Source: Dyella mobilis (lineage in GTDB: Bacteria > Pseudomonadota > Gammaproteobacteria > Xanthomonadales > Rhodanobacteraceae). Taken from it: 64,000 bases of DNA. The position numbers were made by a program, and so were the translations under genes. Positions within the stretch are counted from its first letter, which is position 1. Each line of letters opens with the position of its first letter. Below, piece by piece: positions 39,595 to 53,347 of the stretch. The notes beneath the pieces are model-generated. The model saw nothing but the letters and a program-made list of their open reading frames with translations, was not told where the DNA came from and searched no databases. The stretch spans positions 81,849 through 145,848 of the forward strand of contig NZ_JADIKF010000030.1 of NCBI RefSeq assembly GCF_016904945.1, given 5' to 3'.

Positions 39595-40538
39595 CCTTCA
39601 GCCACCGTGTCGGCGGCGGCCAGCGCGATGGCCGGCGATTCTTCCTGCTGCCAGAAGTCGTAGAAATTGAACCAGTTGTAGGGATACAGGCGTGCGTAAT
39701 GTTCCAACCGTTGCGCATAGCGATGAAGCACACCGTCGAGTGCCTGTTGACGCGACTCGCGCGGAATCTCCACGCGTTCGGCGAACAGCTCGAAGTTGAG
39801 GGTGTAGCGACATCCGCCGCGGTACATGCCAAAACACAACACCACCGGAACCTGCAGCGAATTGGCGAGCAGCCAGGGGCCGATCGGAAACGGTGCCGGT
39901 TTCCCCAGGAAATCGGTCTTGCGCAACGCTTCGCCGGCGCGGCCGCGATCGGCCAGCAAGGCCACCATGCCTCCGGTACGACAGGTTTCCGCCGCGGCAA
40001 GCGTCACGGCCGCGCCACCGCCCGATACGTTGATCACTGCCTTGCCCACTTCAGGAGCAAGCGCCTCCAACAGTTCGGTGATGACTGGCGTCTTGTGCTT
40101 GTCCAACAGTACGCGCAGCGGTACTTCCGGACAGCGGGCACCCAGGGCGCGCAACACTTCGAAGCTTCCCTGATGCGAACCGACAAGCAACACGCCCCGG
40201 CCTTGCGACAGGCAGAGTTCGAGCTGCTCCAGACCATTCACTTCGATCTCGAATTCCCGCTCGCCGCGAGCCAACAGGTAAATGCGATCGGCCATGGTCA
40301 CCGCGAAGCAGTGCAGGTGCTTGAGCACCTGCCAGGTGGAGGCACGGCGTCCAAACAGGCGCGTCAGGTACTGGCGGGATGCTCGACGCTCTGCCCCGCG
40401 CCGCAGGAAGTAGTACAAGGTGACCGGATAGAGACAACACAGCATGAAGCCGCGACCACAGCGCAAAGCCACGCGGAACAGCAGGCCCAATGAAGCCCGG
40501 CTGCCGCCCTCGCGTTGTTCCTGCCAGTGCGCGCTCAT
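39591..40538 (-). CDS. LpxL/HtrB-like acyltransferase
   Basis: A 315-residue membrane-associated acyltransferase. VLLVGSHQGSFEVLRALG holds the HX4E motif (His 122, Glu 127); an N-terminal hydrophobic stretch (FMLCCLYPVTLYYF) may anchor it. It is the LpxL-like acyltransferase usual in aryl-polyene clusters, where it may attach the polyene to a membrane lipid (inference). Overlaps the genes on both sides by 4 bases. Confidence 0.85.
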   Translation of the reverse strand: MSAHWQEQREGGSRASLGLLFRVALRCGRGFMLCCLYPVTLYYFLRRGAERRASRQYLTRLFGRRASTWQVLKHLHCFAVTMADRIYLLARGEREFEIEVNGLEQLELCLSQGRGVLLVGSHQGSFEVLRALGARCPEVPLRVLLDKHKTPVITELLEALAPEVGKAVINVSGGGAAVTLAAAETCRTGGMVALLADRGRAGEALRKTDFLGKPAPFPIGPWLLANSLQVPVVLCFGMYRGGCRYTLNFELFAERVEIPRESRQQALDGVLHRYAQRLEHYARLYPYNWFNFYDFWQQEESPAIALAAADTVAEG

Positions 40539-40849
40539 GCCGCTCCCTCCACGATGCCACGCGCGAGCAGTTGGCTCTCGCGCAGGATTTCGAAACGGAT
40601 GCGTCCACTCTTTTCCACCAGCTCAAGCTCCGCCACCTCGCCGGGAAGCAACGGAGCCATGAACTTGGTTTCCACGATCCTGGCCAGCCGCTGGCCGCGC
40701 CACGTACGCAGCGCCGTGGCCACGTGTTCAAGCAGCAGCACGCCGGGCACCAATGGCTGCCCCGGAAAGTGACCGGGCAGGCAGGGATGCTCCGGAGGAA
40801 TGCAGAGCTCCGTTCGATAACGGTGTCCGCTCTGGCTGGACTGGTCCAC
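40535..40849 (-). CDS. FabZ/FabA-like hotdog dehydratase, short
   Basis: A 104-residue protein. HPCLPGHFPGQPLVPGVLLL is the FabZ-type active-site motif (His and a downstream acidic residue). It is about 40 residues shorter than FabZ and close in size to ApeI-like dehydratases. It overlaps the acyltransferase gene by 4 bases. Confidence 0.78.
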   Translation of the reverse strand: MDQSSQSGHRYRTELCIPPEHPCLPGHFPGQPLVPGVLLLEHVATALRTWRGQRLARIVETKFMAPLLPGEVAELELVEKSGRIRFEILRESQLLARGIVEGAA

Positions 40850-40918
40850 GTGGAAATACCGGTGAGGAATGCTATTGCGATGATGCTGACCCGACCTGTC
40901 AGGCGCCTTAACGCAAAA

Positions 40919-41188
40919 TCAGACGGTTCGTTCCCGTTCCACGTGTTCGCTGAGCGCATGCAAGCTGCTGAAAATGCGCTGGTTGTCCGGATGATCCGAA
41001 CGCAACTGCATGCCATAGCGCTTGGACACGGCCAGCGCAATTTCCAGCGCATCGATCGAATCCAGTCCCAGGTCACCGCCGAACAGGGGCGCCTGCGGAT
41101 CGATCTGTGCGGGATCGACCGTCTCCAGATTGAGTGCGTCCACGATCAGGATGGCCAGTTCGTGTTCGGCGGCGGTCTGCGTGGGCAT
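40919..41188 (-). CDS. Acyl carrier protein of the pigment cluster
   Basis: An 89-residue ACP. GGDLGLDSIDALEIALAVSK contains the phosphopantetheine Ser (residue 44). An in-frame extension to 41920 runs antisense through the xanB2-like gene and is not real; the ATG at 41188 is the first that fits the family. It heads the minus-strand set with FabZ-like, acyltransferase and dehydratase genes. Confidence 0.88.
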   Translation of the reverse strand: MPTQTAAEHELAILIVDALNLETVDPAQIDPQAPLFGGDLGLDSIDALEIALAVSKRYGMQLRSDHPDNQRIFSSLHALSEHVERERTV

Positions 41189-41281
41189 GCGTGTTTCGGT
41201 GCTCCGGCTTGCGAGGCCAGCCCCGAGGCTGGAACGGCCGGCCAGTGTAACATAGGGGCCTTGTCGTCCCCGGTTGCAAGC

Positions 41282-42274
41282 ATGGCTCAGGCAAGCGAAC
41301 ACCTGCAGGTCCAGCCCGGCCTGCTCCGCGCTCCGCGCGTCACCTACCGCATGGCGGCCCCACAGACGGTCTTGGCCGAGCCCGGTACGTTGGCAGCTTT
41401 CGGCTTCGGCGCCGGCGCTTCCGACAGCGACGATCCGCGCTGGCTGCGCGTGGCGCTGGAGTGCTTCGATGCTCCGGCGCCCGTGGAGCTGTGGCAGGTC
41501 GACGCCGAGGTCAGCCGGGGATGCGAAGGCGCCGTGCGCTGGTCGGCCGGCGGTGGCTGGCTGTTCGCTGCCGTCGAGCTGGACGAAGCCGATTTCGGCG
41601 GCATAGAAGGCGCATCCCGCCAGGCCTATACGGAGCTGCGCCGGTTTGTGGGCGCACGCGACGAAAGCTGCGTGCTGCGCATCTGGAACTACATCGCCGA
41701 CATCAACCATGGCCAGGACGATGCAGAACGCTACAAGCAATTCTGCAATGGCCGCGCCGCCGGACTGGGCGACTTTTTCGCCCACGGCTTTCCTGCCGCT
41801 ACGGCGATCGGACATCACGACCGCCGCCGCGTACTGCAGATCTACCTGCTGGCCAGCATCGACACGGGGCACGCCGTGGAAAATCCGCGCCAGGTCAGCG
41901 CATGGCACTATCCGCGCCAATACGGCCGTACCTCACCCGGATTCGCCCGCGCGATGCTGATGCCTGCGCGCGATGCACTGGCCATTTCCGGCACCGCAGC
42001 GGTGGTGGGTTACGCTTCGGCGCACGAAGGCGATCTCGACGCGCAGCTCAACGAGACCTTGACCAATCTCGAAGCCTTGCTGGCCACGGCAGACATGCCG
42101 GCCGGCTTCGATACGCTTTCTCCGCTCAAGACCTACGTGCGCCATCCGGTAGACGCGCCGCGAGTGCGTGACATCCTGCACCAGCGCCTGCCAGGCGTGC
42201 CGGTGCTGCTGTTGCATGGCGACGTTTGCCGCCGCGAGCTGCTAGTGGAGATCGACGGCTGGCGCTACGCCTGA
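41282..42274 (+). CDS. xanB2: Chorismatase, XanB2-like (3-/4-hydroxybenzoate synthase)
   Basis: A 330-residue enzyme of the chorismatase (FkbO/Hyg5/XanB2) family. Visible motifs: RIWNYIADINHGQDDAERYK, FCNGRAAGLGDFF, AATAIGHHDRRRVLQIYLLA, VENPRQVSAWHYPRQYGRTS and FARAMLMP. In Xanthomonas XanB2 makes 3-hydroxybenzoate (pigment primer) and 4-hydroxybenzoate (ubiquinone precursor) from chorismate (family knowledge). It is divergent from the ACP gene. The end overlaps a convergent kinase gene by 10 bases. Confidence 0.9.
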   Translation: MAQASEHLQVQPGLLRAPRVTYRMAAPQTVLAEPGTLAAFGFGAGASDSDDPRWLRVALECFDAPAPVELWQVDAEVSRGCEGAVRWSAGGGWLFAAVELDEADFGGIEGASRQAYTELRRFVGARDESCVLRIWNYIADINHGQDDAERYKQFCNGRAAGLGDFFAHGFPAATAIGHHDRRRVLQIYLLASIDTGHAVENPRQVSAWHYPRQYGRTSPGFARAMLMPARDALAISGTAAVVGYASAHEGDLDAQLNETLTNLEALLATADMPAGFDTLSPLKTYVRHPVDAPRVRDILHQRLPGVPVLLLHGDVCRRELLVEIDGWRYA

Positions 42275-42795
42275 GTCCGTCGACACGCAGCTGCGACGGC
42301 GTGCAGTTGCCGATCGAGCAAATCCACACAAGCCGATACGGCGAGATGAGCGGTATCGATGACGGTGCGCTCGCCTTCCCACGCTTCGTAATGTCGATCC
42401 AGCACGTCCTGCCACGTCGGCAACACGCAGCCGGCGATATCCGCGACCCGCGACTCGATGCGTCGCCGGTGTTCCTGGCGATCGGAGCAAACCACTTCCA
42501 CTTCAACGACGGGAACGCCGGCGCGCGCGGCCGTCGCACGCCACGCTTCGCGCGTGACGGCAAGCGGATTCACCGAATCGGCAATGACGATGCGACCCAG
42601 GCGCAGATTGTCTTCGGCCAACGCATAAGCGACGGCGTACCCTTTGGCACCAACGCTTTCGCCGGTCATTCCGGTGCGCAACAGCGCTTGTTCGATGCTG
42701 TCGATGCGAAGATGCAGCGCGCCGAACCTGCATGCCGCGTCGCGTGCCACGCAGGTTTTGCCCGTGCCGGGCAAACCCGCCAAAGCGATCAGCAT
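42265..42795 (-). CDS. Small P-loop kinase-like protein
   Basis: A roughly 176-residue AAA/kinase-like protein. LIALAGLPGTGKTCVARDAA is the P-loop; DSIEQALLR and VIADSVNPLAVTREAW fit a zeta-toxin or small-molecule kinase fold. I take the ATG at 42795; codons at 42813 (GTG) and 42849 (TTG) are possible, the latter overlapping glmU. It overlaps xanB2 on the opposite strand. Substrate unknown. Confidence 0.7.
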   Translation of the reverse strand: MLIALAGLPGTGKTCVARDAACRFGALHLRIDSIEQALLRTGMTGESVGAKGYAVAYALAEDNLRLGRIVIADSVNPLAVTREAWRATAARAGVPVVEVEVVCSDRQEHRRRIESRVADIAGCVLPTWQDVLDRHYEAWEGERTVIDTAHLAVSACVDLLDRQLHAVAAACRRTQA

Positions 42796-42818
42796 TCCGG
42801 ACGACGGCGTCACGGCAG

Positions 42819-44192
42819 CTATTTCGGTTGTTTCACCGGACGTTGCCAACCTTGAAGGGTAGTCTGTCGCGCCCGCGCGACCGTCAGCTCATTGGCCGGT
42901 GCATCTTTGGTGATCACCGAACCCGCACCAATGGTCGCACCGGCACCGACGGTGACCGGCGCGACCAGTGCGGAATTGGAACCGATGAAGGCGTTGTCTT
43001 CGATGGTGGTGACGAATTTGTTCACGCCATCGTAGTTGCAGGTAATGGTGCCGGCGCCGACGTTGACGCCACGGCCAATCACCGTGTCACCCAGATAGGT
43101 AAGGTGATTGGCCTTGCTGCCTTCGCCGATCACGGTTTTCTTGGTTTCCACGAAGTTGCCCACGTGCACCCCGGTTGCCAGTTCCGTGCCCGGACGCAAG
43201 CGCGCAAACGGTCCGATGGTGCACGGACCGTGCGTCACGACACCTTCCAGGTCGCAATGCGCATGCACGACCGTGCCGGCGGCCAATTGCACGTCTTTCA
43301 ACCGTGTATAGGGTCCGACGCGAACGTCTTCGCCCAGTTGTACGTCACCTTCGAGAATGACGTCGATATCGATCTCCACGTCACGCGCCGCGACGATGTT
43401 GCCGCGTACGTCAACGCGCCGCGGATCGGCCAGCCTCACGCCGTCGAGCGCCAGCGCCTGGACGGCGCGCTGGCGATGCGCGTCCTCCAGCTCCGTGAGC
43501 TGCCAGGGGGTATTGGCTCCGGCGGCTTCCACCGGGTCCTCGCATTCGACACTTTGCGCGGCGCGACCTTCAGCTGCCGCCAGCTTGAAAATATCGGTGA
43601 GGTAATACTCGCCCTGCGCATTGTTGCGATCCAGTCCTGCGATCCAGCCCTTGAGCGCGCCGGCGTCGCCGGCCAGGATGCCGGTATTGATCAGATTGAT
43701 GGCGCGTTGCGTGTCATCGGCATCTTTTTCCTCGATCACTGCGCGCACGTGGCCGTTGCCATCGCGCAGCACGCGGCCATAACCCTGCGGATTGGCCAGC
43801 CGCGTCGCCAGCATGGCCAGACTGCCCTCGATCTCCACCAGGCGTTGCAGGGTATCGGCGCGCGTCAGCGGCACATCGCCGTAGAGCACGAGCACTTTTG
43901 CCTCATCGGGCACGTTTTGCAGCGCCTGATTCACGGCATGGCCGGTGCCAAGCTGTTCGGTCTGCAACGCCCACTGCAAATCCGACTGGCCATCGAACGC
44001 TGCCAACACCTGGTCGCCGTTAAAGCCGTAAACGACGTGGATGGCTTGCGGCTGCAACGCGCGCGCCGTCGCCAGTACGTGAGCCAGCAAGGGACGTCCG
44101 GCCAGCGGCATCAGCACCTTGGCCTTTTTCGAGTTCATGCGCTTGCCCTCGCCTGCGGCGAGAACGATGACGTGCAAGGGTTGCTGGCTCAT
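42819..44192 (-). CDS. glmU: Bifunctional GlcN-1-P acetyltransferase / UDP-GlcNAc pyrophosphorylase
   Basis: A 457-residue enzyme making UDP-GlcNAc. The uridylyltransferase loop is [20 protein letters not shown]; the C-terminal left-handed beta helix shows hexapeptides ([39 protein letters not shown]) with the acetyltransferase His/Asn site. Full length. It precedes the ATP synthase region in many gammaproteobacteria. Confidence 0.97.
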   Translation of the reverse strand: MSQQPLHVIVLAAGEGKRMNSKKAKVLMPLAGRPLLAHVLATARALQPQAIHVVYGFNGDQVLAAFDGQSDLQWALQTEQLGTGHAVNQALQNVPDEAKVLVLYGDVPLTRADTLQRLVEIEGSLAMLATRLANPQGYGRVLRDGNGHVRAVIEEKDADDTQRAINLINTGILAGDAGALKGWIAGLDRNNAQGEYYLTDIFKLAAAEGRAAQSVECEDPVEAAGANTPWQLTELEDAHRQRAVQALALDGVRLADPRRVDVRGNIVAARDVEIDIDVILEGDVQLGEDVRVGPYTRLKDVQLAAGTVVHAHCDLEGVVTHGPCTIGPFARLRPGTELATGVHVGNFVETKKTVIGEGSKANHLTYLGDTVIGRGVNVGAGTITCNYDGVNKFVTTIEDNAFIGSNSALVAPVTVGAGATIGAGSVITKDAPANELTVARARQTTLQGWQRPVKQPK

Positions 44193-44262
44193 GGGCGCTC
44201 ACATCCGCTCGAAAGGGGGCAAGGATACCGGTTTCCTCTCGACCGCCAGCGGAACGGCGAGA

Positions 44263-44796
44263 TCACGTTGCCGGCGCGTCGCCGATCCTCGTGCTGGGCC
44301 GGCCATCGTGACATTCGAAATGGAATACGTAAGTCTGGCTGAAGGGCTGTGCTTCGCCGGCCAGGTGCTTGGTTCCGTCCGCGCCCTTGACCCATTGGTC
44401 GATTTCAAGCGGCTGGAATTGCCACTGCCGGGCCGCAGCCTTGACGGCGTCGATGTAGCGCTGCCGATGCTCGCCGGCTTGCGCTTCGCCATCGACGCGA
44501 ACCTCGCTGATTCGCCCGGTCTTGTCGACGATCAACAACGCCTGGATGTCGATCGGCGCCGGACACGTCGGGAGCTCCGCGGCCGGGTATACCGGGGCGA
44601 TGCGCTTGAGCGGAAACGAGCCGGAAGCGAGTTGCTCGTGGCTGACCTTATAGTGCTCCGTGCCGGCCGGATCGGCTTGGTGCCACGATGCATTGCCTTC
44701 CGCCGGGGTGCCCGCGCCCGGAGCGGACGTCGAGGTCGTAGCGCAACCAGCGAGTAGCAGGCACATCCCCGCCAGGTATCCAAATCCCTTTGCCAT
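44263..44796 (-). CDS. TonB C-terminal-like lipoprotein
   Basis: A 177-residue lipoprotein: MAKGFGYLAGMCLLLAGCAT holds a lipobox. The second half (RIAPVYPAAELPTCPAPIDI, LIVDKTGRISEVRVDGEAQ, AAARQWQFQPLEI) matches the TonB C-terminal fold seen in energy-transducer-like proteins, but there is no Pro-rich spanning region. Function unknown, envelope-located by inference. Confidence 0.75.
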   Translation of the reverse strand: MAKGFGYLAGMCLLLAGCATTSTSAPGAGTPAEGNASWHQADPAGTEHYKVSHEQLASGSFPLKRIAPVYPAAELPTCPAPIDIQALLIVDKTGRISEVRVDGEAQAGEHRQRYIDAVKAAARQWQFQPLEIDQWVKGADGTKHLAGEAQPFSQTYVFHFECHDGRPSTRIGDAPAT

Positions 44797-44842
44797 CCCC
44801 TGCCCCTCCGCCGTGGATGACAGGATGGTGCCGCAAATGAAA

Positions 44843-44867
44843 ACGCCGGCACAAGGCCGGCGCTTTC
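44843..44867 (-). terminator. Terminator after atpC
   Basis: CGCCGGC (44844-44850) and GCCGGCG (44856-44862) form a 7-pair stem with a 5-base loop; on the minus strand TTTTC follows. It ends the ATP synthase operon. Confidence 0.8.
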
Positions 44868-44886
44868 GGACCGCAGCGAGATCGCC

Positions 44887-45309
44887 TCAGTGCTTGAGGT
44901 TCTTGCGCAAACGCTCCAGCGCCTGCAGCTGAGCCAGGGCCTGGGTCAGCTTGGCCTGGGCTTCAGCCACCTCGACCGCGTCGGTGCGGTTGGCCAGGGC
45001 GTCTTCAGCCTCTTTCTTGGCACGCTGCGCGGCAGCTTCGTCCAGGTCGGCAGCGCGCGCGGCCGTGTCGGCCAGCACGGTGACCACCTGCGGCTGCACC
45101 TCCAGGATGCCGCCGGAAACGTAGAACTGTTGGCGCTCGCCACCTTCCAGCACCACATCGATGTGGCCCGGCTTCAAGCGGGTGATCAACGGCGCGTGGC
45201 GGGGCGTGATGCCCAGTTCGCCGAGCTCGCCGGTAGCGACCACCATCACCGCTTCACCGTGAAAGATCTCGGCTTCGGCACTGACGATGTCGCAACGAAT
45301 GGTGCTCAT
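44887..45309 (-). CDS. atpC: ATP synthase epsilon subunit
   Basis: A 140-residue F1 epsilon subunit. Beta-sandwich N-terminal part ([40 protein letters not shown]) and C-terminal helices ([20 protein letters not shown]). Last gene of the operon; 99 bases separate it from atpD, holding a repeated sequence. Confidence 0.95.
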   Translation of the reverse strand: MSTIRCDIVSAEAEIFHGEAVMVVATGELGELGITPRHAPLITRLKPGHIDVVLEGGERQQFYVSGGILEVQPQVVTVLADTAARAADLDEAAAQRAKKEAEDALANRTDAVEVAEAQAKLTQALAQLQALERLRKNLKH

Positions 45310-45331
45310 AGGATTTCTCGCTTCGCTCGAA

Positions 45332-45398
45332 GGGAATCGGAAGCTGGGAATCGCGGCAACGTGCCAGGTCGATTCCCGGGTCCCGATTGACGATTCCC
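45332..45398. repeat. GGGAATCG inverted-repeat cluster in the atpD-atpC gap
   Basis: GGGAATCG occurs at 45332-45339 and 45346-45353, and CGATTCCC at 45370-45377 and 45391-45398, giving two nested inverted pairs within 67 bases. Similar GATTCCC repeats are common in Xanthomonadales intergenic DNA (recollection). Confidence 0.6.
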
Positions 45399-45408
45399 GA
45401 CTCTGTTA

Positions 45409-46863
<1,455 letters not shown>

Positions 46864-46923
46864 TTAAGTGTCTGTCTAGGCGCCGCTTCGCGTCGCCATG
46901 GTTAATTCGAGTTGCAACTGCGG

Positions 46924-47823
46924 TTACACCGCAGCCGCACCTCCTACGATTTCGGAAATTTCCTGGGTAATCGCCGCCTGACGCGCCTTGTTGTAGCTCA
47001 GGGTCAGCTCGCCGATCACCTTGGTCGCGTTGTCCGACGCAGACTTCATCGCCACCATGCGCGCGGCATGTTCGCTGGCGAGATTTTCCAGCACGGCCTG
47101 GTACACCACCGACTCGATGTAACGGCCGAGCACGTGCTCGAGCACCGTGGCGGCATCGGGTTCGTAGATGTAGTCCCAGTCGTGCGACTGCTCCAGTGCC
47201 ACGCCCTTCACCTGCTGCGCTTCGAGCTCCGCTGCCACGGCGGGCAGCGGCAGCAGCGCATCGACGGACGGCTTCTGCGTCATCGTGTTGACGAAGTCGT
47301 TGTAGGCCAGGAACACGCGATCCAGCTTGCCTTCCGCAAACGCGTCCAGCACCACCTTGATCACGCCCACGAGCTGCTCGATCTTCGGACGCTCACCCAG
47401 GTGAGTCACGCTGCCGACGAGGTTCACGCCCTTCAGGCGACGGAAGAACTGCACGGCCTTCTGGCCGATCGCCACCACGTCGACCTGCACACCCTTGTCC
47501 TGATACTCGCGGATCGCGGGCAGCAGGCGGCGGAACAGATTGGAGTTGAGACCGCCGCAAAGGCCGCGATCGGTGGTGACCACCACGAAACCCACGCGCG
47601 CGACGTCCTTGCGCTCGACCAGGAACGGATGATTGAACTCGGTGCTGGCCTGGGCGACGTGCGCGATCACCTTGCGCATGGAGCGCGCATAGGGACGCGA
47701 TGCCTTCATCAGATCCTGCGCTTTGCGGATCTTGGAGGCCGAGACCATTTCGAGCGCGCGCGTCACCTTGCGCATGTTCTGCGTGCTCTTGATCTTGGTT
47801 TTAATTTCGCGTCCGCTTGCCAC
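46924..47823 (-). CDS. atpG: ATP synthase gamma subunit
   Basis: A 299-residue rotor shaft subunit. N-terminal helix ([20 protein letters not shown]), [19 protein letters not shown] and the C-terminal helix [20 protein letters not shown]. Full length; between atpA and atpD. Confidence 0.97.
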   Translation of the reverse strand: MASGREIKTKIKSTQNMRKVTRALEMVSASKIRKAQDLMKASRPYARSMRKVIAHVAQASTEFNHPFLVERKDVARVGFVVVTTDRGLCGGLNSNLFRRLLPAIREYQDKGVQVDVVAIGQKAVQFFRRLKGVNLVGSVTHLGERPKIEQLVGVIKVVLDAFAEGKLDRVFLAYNDFVNTMTQKPSVDALLPLPAVAAELEAQQVKGVALEQSHDWDYIYEPDAATVLEHVLGRYIESVVYQAVLENLASEHAARMVAMKSASDNATKVIGELTLSYNKARQAAITQEISEIVGGAAAV

Positions 47824-47878
47824 GTTTGCCTCAACCTGTTGGGTCTATGCCGATCCGGTCCGTCGGCCGGAATGCGCT

Positions 47879-47903
47879 GCGGTCATTCTCCTGGAATGAC
47901 CGC
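47879..47903. other. Perfect hairpin between atpA and atpG
   Basis: GCGGTCATTC and GAATGACCGC form a perfect 10-pair stem around TCCTG in the 93-base gap. No T-run follows on the minus strand. Possible mRNA processing or stability element in the operon. Confidence 0.6.
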
Positions 47904-47916
47904 GCATCCTCGTTTC

Positions 47917-49467
<1,551 letters not shown>

Positions 49468-49525
49468 GGTCGTTATCCTTGGGTTTGCGCCGTGCTGACG
49501 GCACCCGGTGATTTTTGAAATCTGT

Positions 49526-50062
49526 TTATTGCGTAAGTGCCGTAGCCAGGCGCTGCAGGCGACCGCGGGCGGAGCCGTCGATCACTTCGCTGCCGGCATC
49601 GATCACCACGCCGCCGAGCAGCGACGGATCGACCTGCGTCTGCAGTTCGATCTCGCGCTTGAAGCGGCGCTTGAGCGAGGCCTTCAACTGCTCAGTCTGA
49701 GCAGCATCCAGAGCCATGGCGCTGGTGACCTTCACCAACAGCTGCGACTCGGCTTCGCGCTTGTAGGTTTCGAACAGCGCGCCGACTTCCGGCAGCAGCG
49801 CCATGCGGCGCTTGTCCGCAAGCTGTGCCAGGAAGCTGCCGAACGCACTGCTCGCCTGCGTGCCTTCCGGCAAGTGCAGGGCAACCAGTTGATCGGGTTT
49901 GACGCGCGGGTCGCTAGTGAGTGCGGCGACGCGCGGGTCCTTCGCCACTTCCGCGGCGAAAGCCAGCGCCTGCGACCAGGCGCCGAGGGCACCTTCCGCC
50001 TGCGCCAGCTCGAAAGCGGCGCGGGCGTAGGGACGGGCTAGCGTGATTGCCTGGGCTGCCAT
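49526..50062 (-). CDS. atpH: ATP synthase delta subunit
   Basis: A 178-residue stalk subunit. N-terminal helical domain ([20 protein letters not shown]) and C-terminal strand region ([20 protein letters not shown]). Ends 3 bases after the atpF stop. Confidence 0.95.
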   Translation of the reverse strand: MAAQAITLARPYARAAFELAQAEGALGAWSQALAFAAEVAKDPRVAALTSDPRVKPDQLVALHLPEGTQASSAFGSFLAQLADKRRMALLPEVGALFETYKREAESQLLVKVTSAMALDAAQTEQLKASLKRRFKREIELQTQVDPSLLGGVVIDAGSEVIDGSARGRLQRLATALTQ

Positions 50063-50065
50063 CGA

Positions 50066-50539
50066 TCAGATCTCGGTGGCGAGCTGGTCGAGCAGCGCCT
50101 TGTGCGCCGACGGATCGATCTCGCGCTGCACGATCTTCGATGCGCCCTGCACGGCGAGAGCACCTACGCGCTCGCGCAACTCTTCGCGGGCACGCTGCGC
50201 CATCGAGGCGATATCGTCCTGCGCAGCCGCCTTGAGGCGGTTGATCTCGGACACCGCATCCGCCCGGGCCTTGTCCAGAATCTGGTTGGCCTGCTGCTGG
50301 GCACGGTCGATGATTTCGGCCGCCTGCTGGCGGGCCTGCTTGATCTCGGCCGCCACTTTGTTGTCGGCGCTCTTCAGCTCGGCGTGTGCACGCTCGGCAG
50401 CATTGAGCCCGTCAGCGATTTTCAGCTGGCGCTCTTCAATGGCCTTGGTGATGTGCGGCCAAATGAAGTGGACGCAGAACCAGATCAGGAAGGCGAATGC
50501 GATCATTTCGCCGACCAAGGTCGCGTTGATATCCAACAT
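50066..50539 (-). CDS. atpF: ATP synthase b subunit
   Basis: A 157-residue peripheral-stalk subunit: one N-terminal membrane helix ([20 protein letters not shown]) then a long coiled coil ([20 protein letters not shown]). Full length. Confidence 0.95.
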   Translation of the reverse strand: MLDINATLVGEMIAFAFLIWFCVHFIWPHITKAIEERQLKIADGLNAAERAHAELKSADNKVAAEIKQARQQAAEIIDRAQQQANQILDKARADAVSEINRLKAAAQDDIASMAQRAREELRERVGALAVQGASKIVQREIDPSAHKALLDQLATEI

Positions 50540-50627
50540 CTCTGCGTTACCTGTACGTATAGATTGCTACGAGGATGCGATCGCGCTTGCGCGACCGCAT
50601 CCGGGAGTAAAGCACCCGCACGGCTAA

Positions 50628-51768
<1,141 letters not shown>

Positions 51769-52188
51769 TTAACCCTTGAATCTGAACGCCAGCAGATTAA
51801 CCGCGTAAGCCACCACCAGCCCCGTGATGGCAGCTAGCGGCGGCAATTTGTATTGAAACATGATCGCGATCATCCCCCCGATGATCACCATCCATTTCAG
51901 GATCATGCCCGTCAGGAAGTGGCCCAAGGCAATGCCGGCACCACTCACCCGACCGAAAACCCGCGCCGACAGCAGCGCGGTACCCAGCGCCACAACCGTC
52001 GCCCCCGCTCCCGCCGCTATCGCCTCGCGAAGTCCGGACGACACCGCAAAAACGAGGCCCACACACAGCGCCGCGAATAGCTGCCAGAGCAGTAATCGCA
52101 GTGCTAGACGTCGGCCGGAAGCAAGACTGTTGAGCACGTGAGGTTCCCGCGGTTCTTCGCACCAGGCATGAAACACGCCACGGGTCAC
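51769..52188 (-). CDS. atpI: ATP synthase accessory subunit I
   Basis: A 139-residue membrane protein with four helices (LLLWQLFAALCVGLVFAV, AGAGATVVALGTALLSA, MILKWMVIIGGMIAIMF, AAITGLVVAYAVNLLAF). AtpI lies at the head of the operon and helps c-ring assembly (family knowledge). Confidence 0.88.
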   Translation of the reverse strand: MTRGVFHAWCEEPREPHVLNSLASGRRLALRLLLWQLFAALCVGLVFAVSSGLREAIAAGAGATVVALGTALLSARVFGRVSGAGIALGHFLTGMILKWMVIIGGMIAIMFQYKLPPLAAITGLVVAYAVNLLAFRFKG

Positions 52189-52280
52189 GATCCAATCCTG
52201 AAAAGTATATCAGCGTGACTTTTGGCCCAGCAAGCCGAGAACGCTGCGACATGCCACCACGTGGGCGGCATTCGGACAAG

Positions 52281-52307
52281 AAAAAGGCCGGACGAGGGAG
52301 TCCGGCC
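52281..52307 (-). terminator. Intrinsic terminator of the phasin gene
   Basis: GGCCGGAC (52286-52293) and GTCCGGCC (52300-52307) form a perfect stem; on the minus strand TTTTT follows. It separates the phasin gene from the atp operon. Confidence 0.85.
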
Positions 52308-52350
52308 TAAGGGCATATCGCAAGGGGAGTCGCGATACGCGGGAAGACGA

Positions 52351-52749
52351 TTACTTGCTGGCGCCGGCAGCGGCCTTCTTGATCGCGGCAACCGGGGCGG
52401 CCACGGCTTCGTTGGCAGCCTTCTGCTGTTCCTGCAAAAGCGCATTGAGGGATTCGGCGGTCTTCTGGGCCACGGCAACCACGTCCTTGGTCACGGCGAC
52501 GGCGCTTTCGGCCTGCTCACGGCTCAGGCTGGTGCCCTTTTCCCACAAGCCACGGAGGGCTTCGAGGTCGCGCACTTCAGCCGCCTGGGCGATGAAGTCG
52601 GCAGTGACCTGAGCCTGCTTTTCCAGGGCGGCCAGCTGCAACTCGGCAACCTGCTCCAGACCCTTGATGGTCATGGCGTGCGCCTTGAAAGCGTTATCGG
52701 TCAGCTGCTTGGCGTAAGCGAAGATCTGGGTGTTCAGTTGCTGAGTCAT
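52351..52749 (-). CDS. Phasin-family protein
   Basis: A 132-residue amphipathic helical protein: LNTQIFAYAKQLTDNAFKAH, GLEQVAELQLAALEKQAQVT and EALRGLWEKGTSLSREQAES are phasin-like; the tail is Ala/Lys-rich (APVAAIKKAAAGASK). Phasins coat polyhydroxyalkanoate granules; a granule-free stress role is known in some species. The ATG at 52749 follows GGGA; an upstream codon at 52815 is less likely. Confidence 0.85.
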   Translation of the reverse strand: MTQQLNTQIFAYAKQLTDNAFKAHAMTIKGLEQVAELQLAALEKQAQVTADFIAQAAEVRDLEALRGLWEKGTSLSREQAESAVAVTKDVVAVAQKTAESLNALLQEQQKAANEAVAAPVAAIKKAAAGASK

Positions 52750-52901
52750 GGCTTTGTCCCTCAACGGGAGTGGGAGAGTGGAACAAAGCCTAGCAGCGAA
52801 TATTGTGCAGCGCAATATCTTTTTTGTTAAAAAAGCGATATGTCACAAAATATTCAACAAACACAACCAGTTGATGACAAATCGATTAATTTTGCGACGC
52901 G

Positions 52902-53264
52902 TCAAAAACTGTCTCGGGTACATGCGGCGCCCGAGGTGCAGGTCTCGTGCACGACCACTTTGTCCAGCCCGGGCAGGGCCGGTTCCAGATGGCGCCAGAT
53001 CCAGCGCGCGAGCATTTCGCTGGTCGGGTTCTCCAGCCCTTCGATGTCGTTGAGGTAGTGATGATCCAACTGCTCGTAGAGCGGCGCGAAGGCCGTTTTG
53101 ACGTCGGCAAAATCCATCACCCAACCCAGCTTGGGATCGGGCTCGCCGCTTACGTGGATTTCGATGCGGAAGGAGTGGCCGTGCAGGCGCGCGCACTTGT
53201 GCCCGGCCGGCACGTTGGGCAGCCGATGCGCAGCCTCGATCTGGAAAACTTTGAAGATATGCAT
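52902..53264 (-). CDS. queD: 6-carboxytetrahydropterin synthase
   Basis: A 120-residue PTPS-fold enzyme of queuosine synthesis. [20 protein letters not shown] has the zinc His ligands and catalytic Cys, and [19 protein letters not shown] the substrate Glu region. Length fits QueD. Other que genes are not next to it. Confidence 0.92.
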   Translation of the reverse strand: MHIFKVFQIEAAHRLPNVPAGHKCARLHGHSFRIEIHVSGEPDPKLGWVMDFADVKTAFAPLYEQLDHHYLNDIEGLENPTSEMLARWIWRHLEPALPGLDKVVVHETCTSGAACTRDSF

Positions 53265-53347
53265 GACGCCATTCTACCGCTGCGGCTCGTGGCGCCGCAG
53301 CGGTGATCGAGCTGCGAGGAATTACCGGCTGCCGGACTTCGGTGCGT

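Noticed and set aside
40919..41920. 333-residue version of the acyl carrier protein
   Set aside because: The extension is antisense to the xanB2-like gene; the ACP part alone has the family length.
43600..44200. Possible glmS riboswitch or other structured RNA near glmU
   Set aside because: The region is coding for GlmU and I see no conserved riboswitch core.
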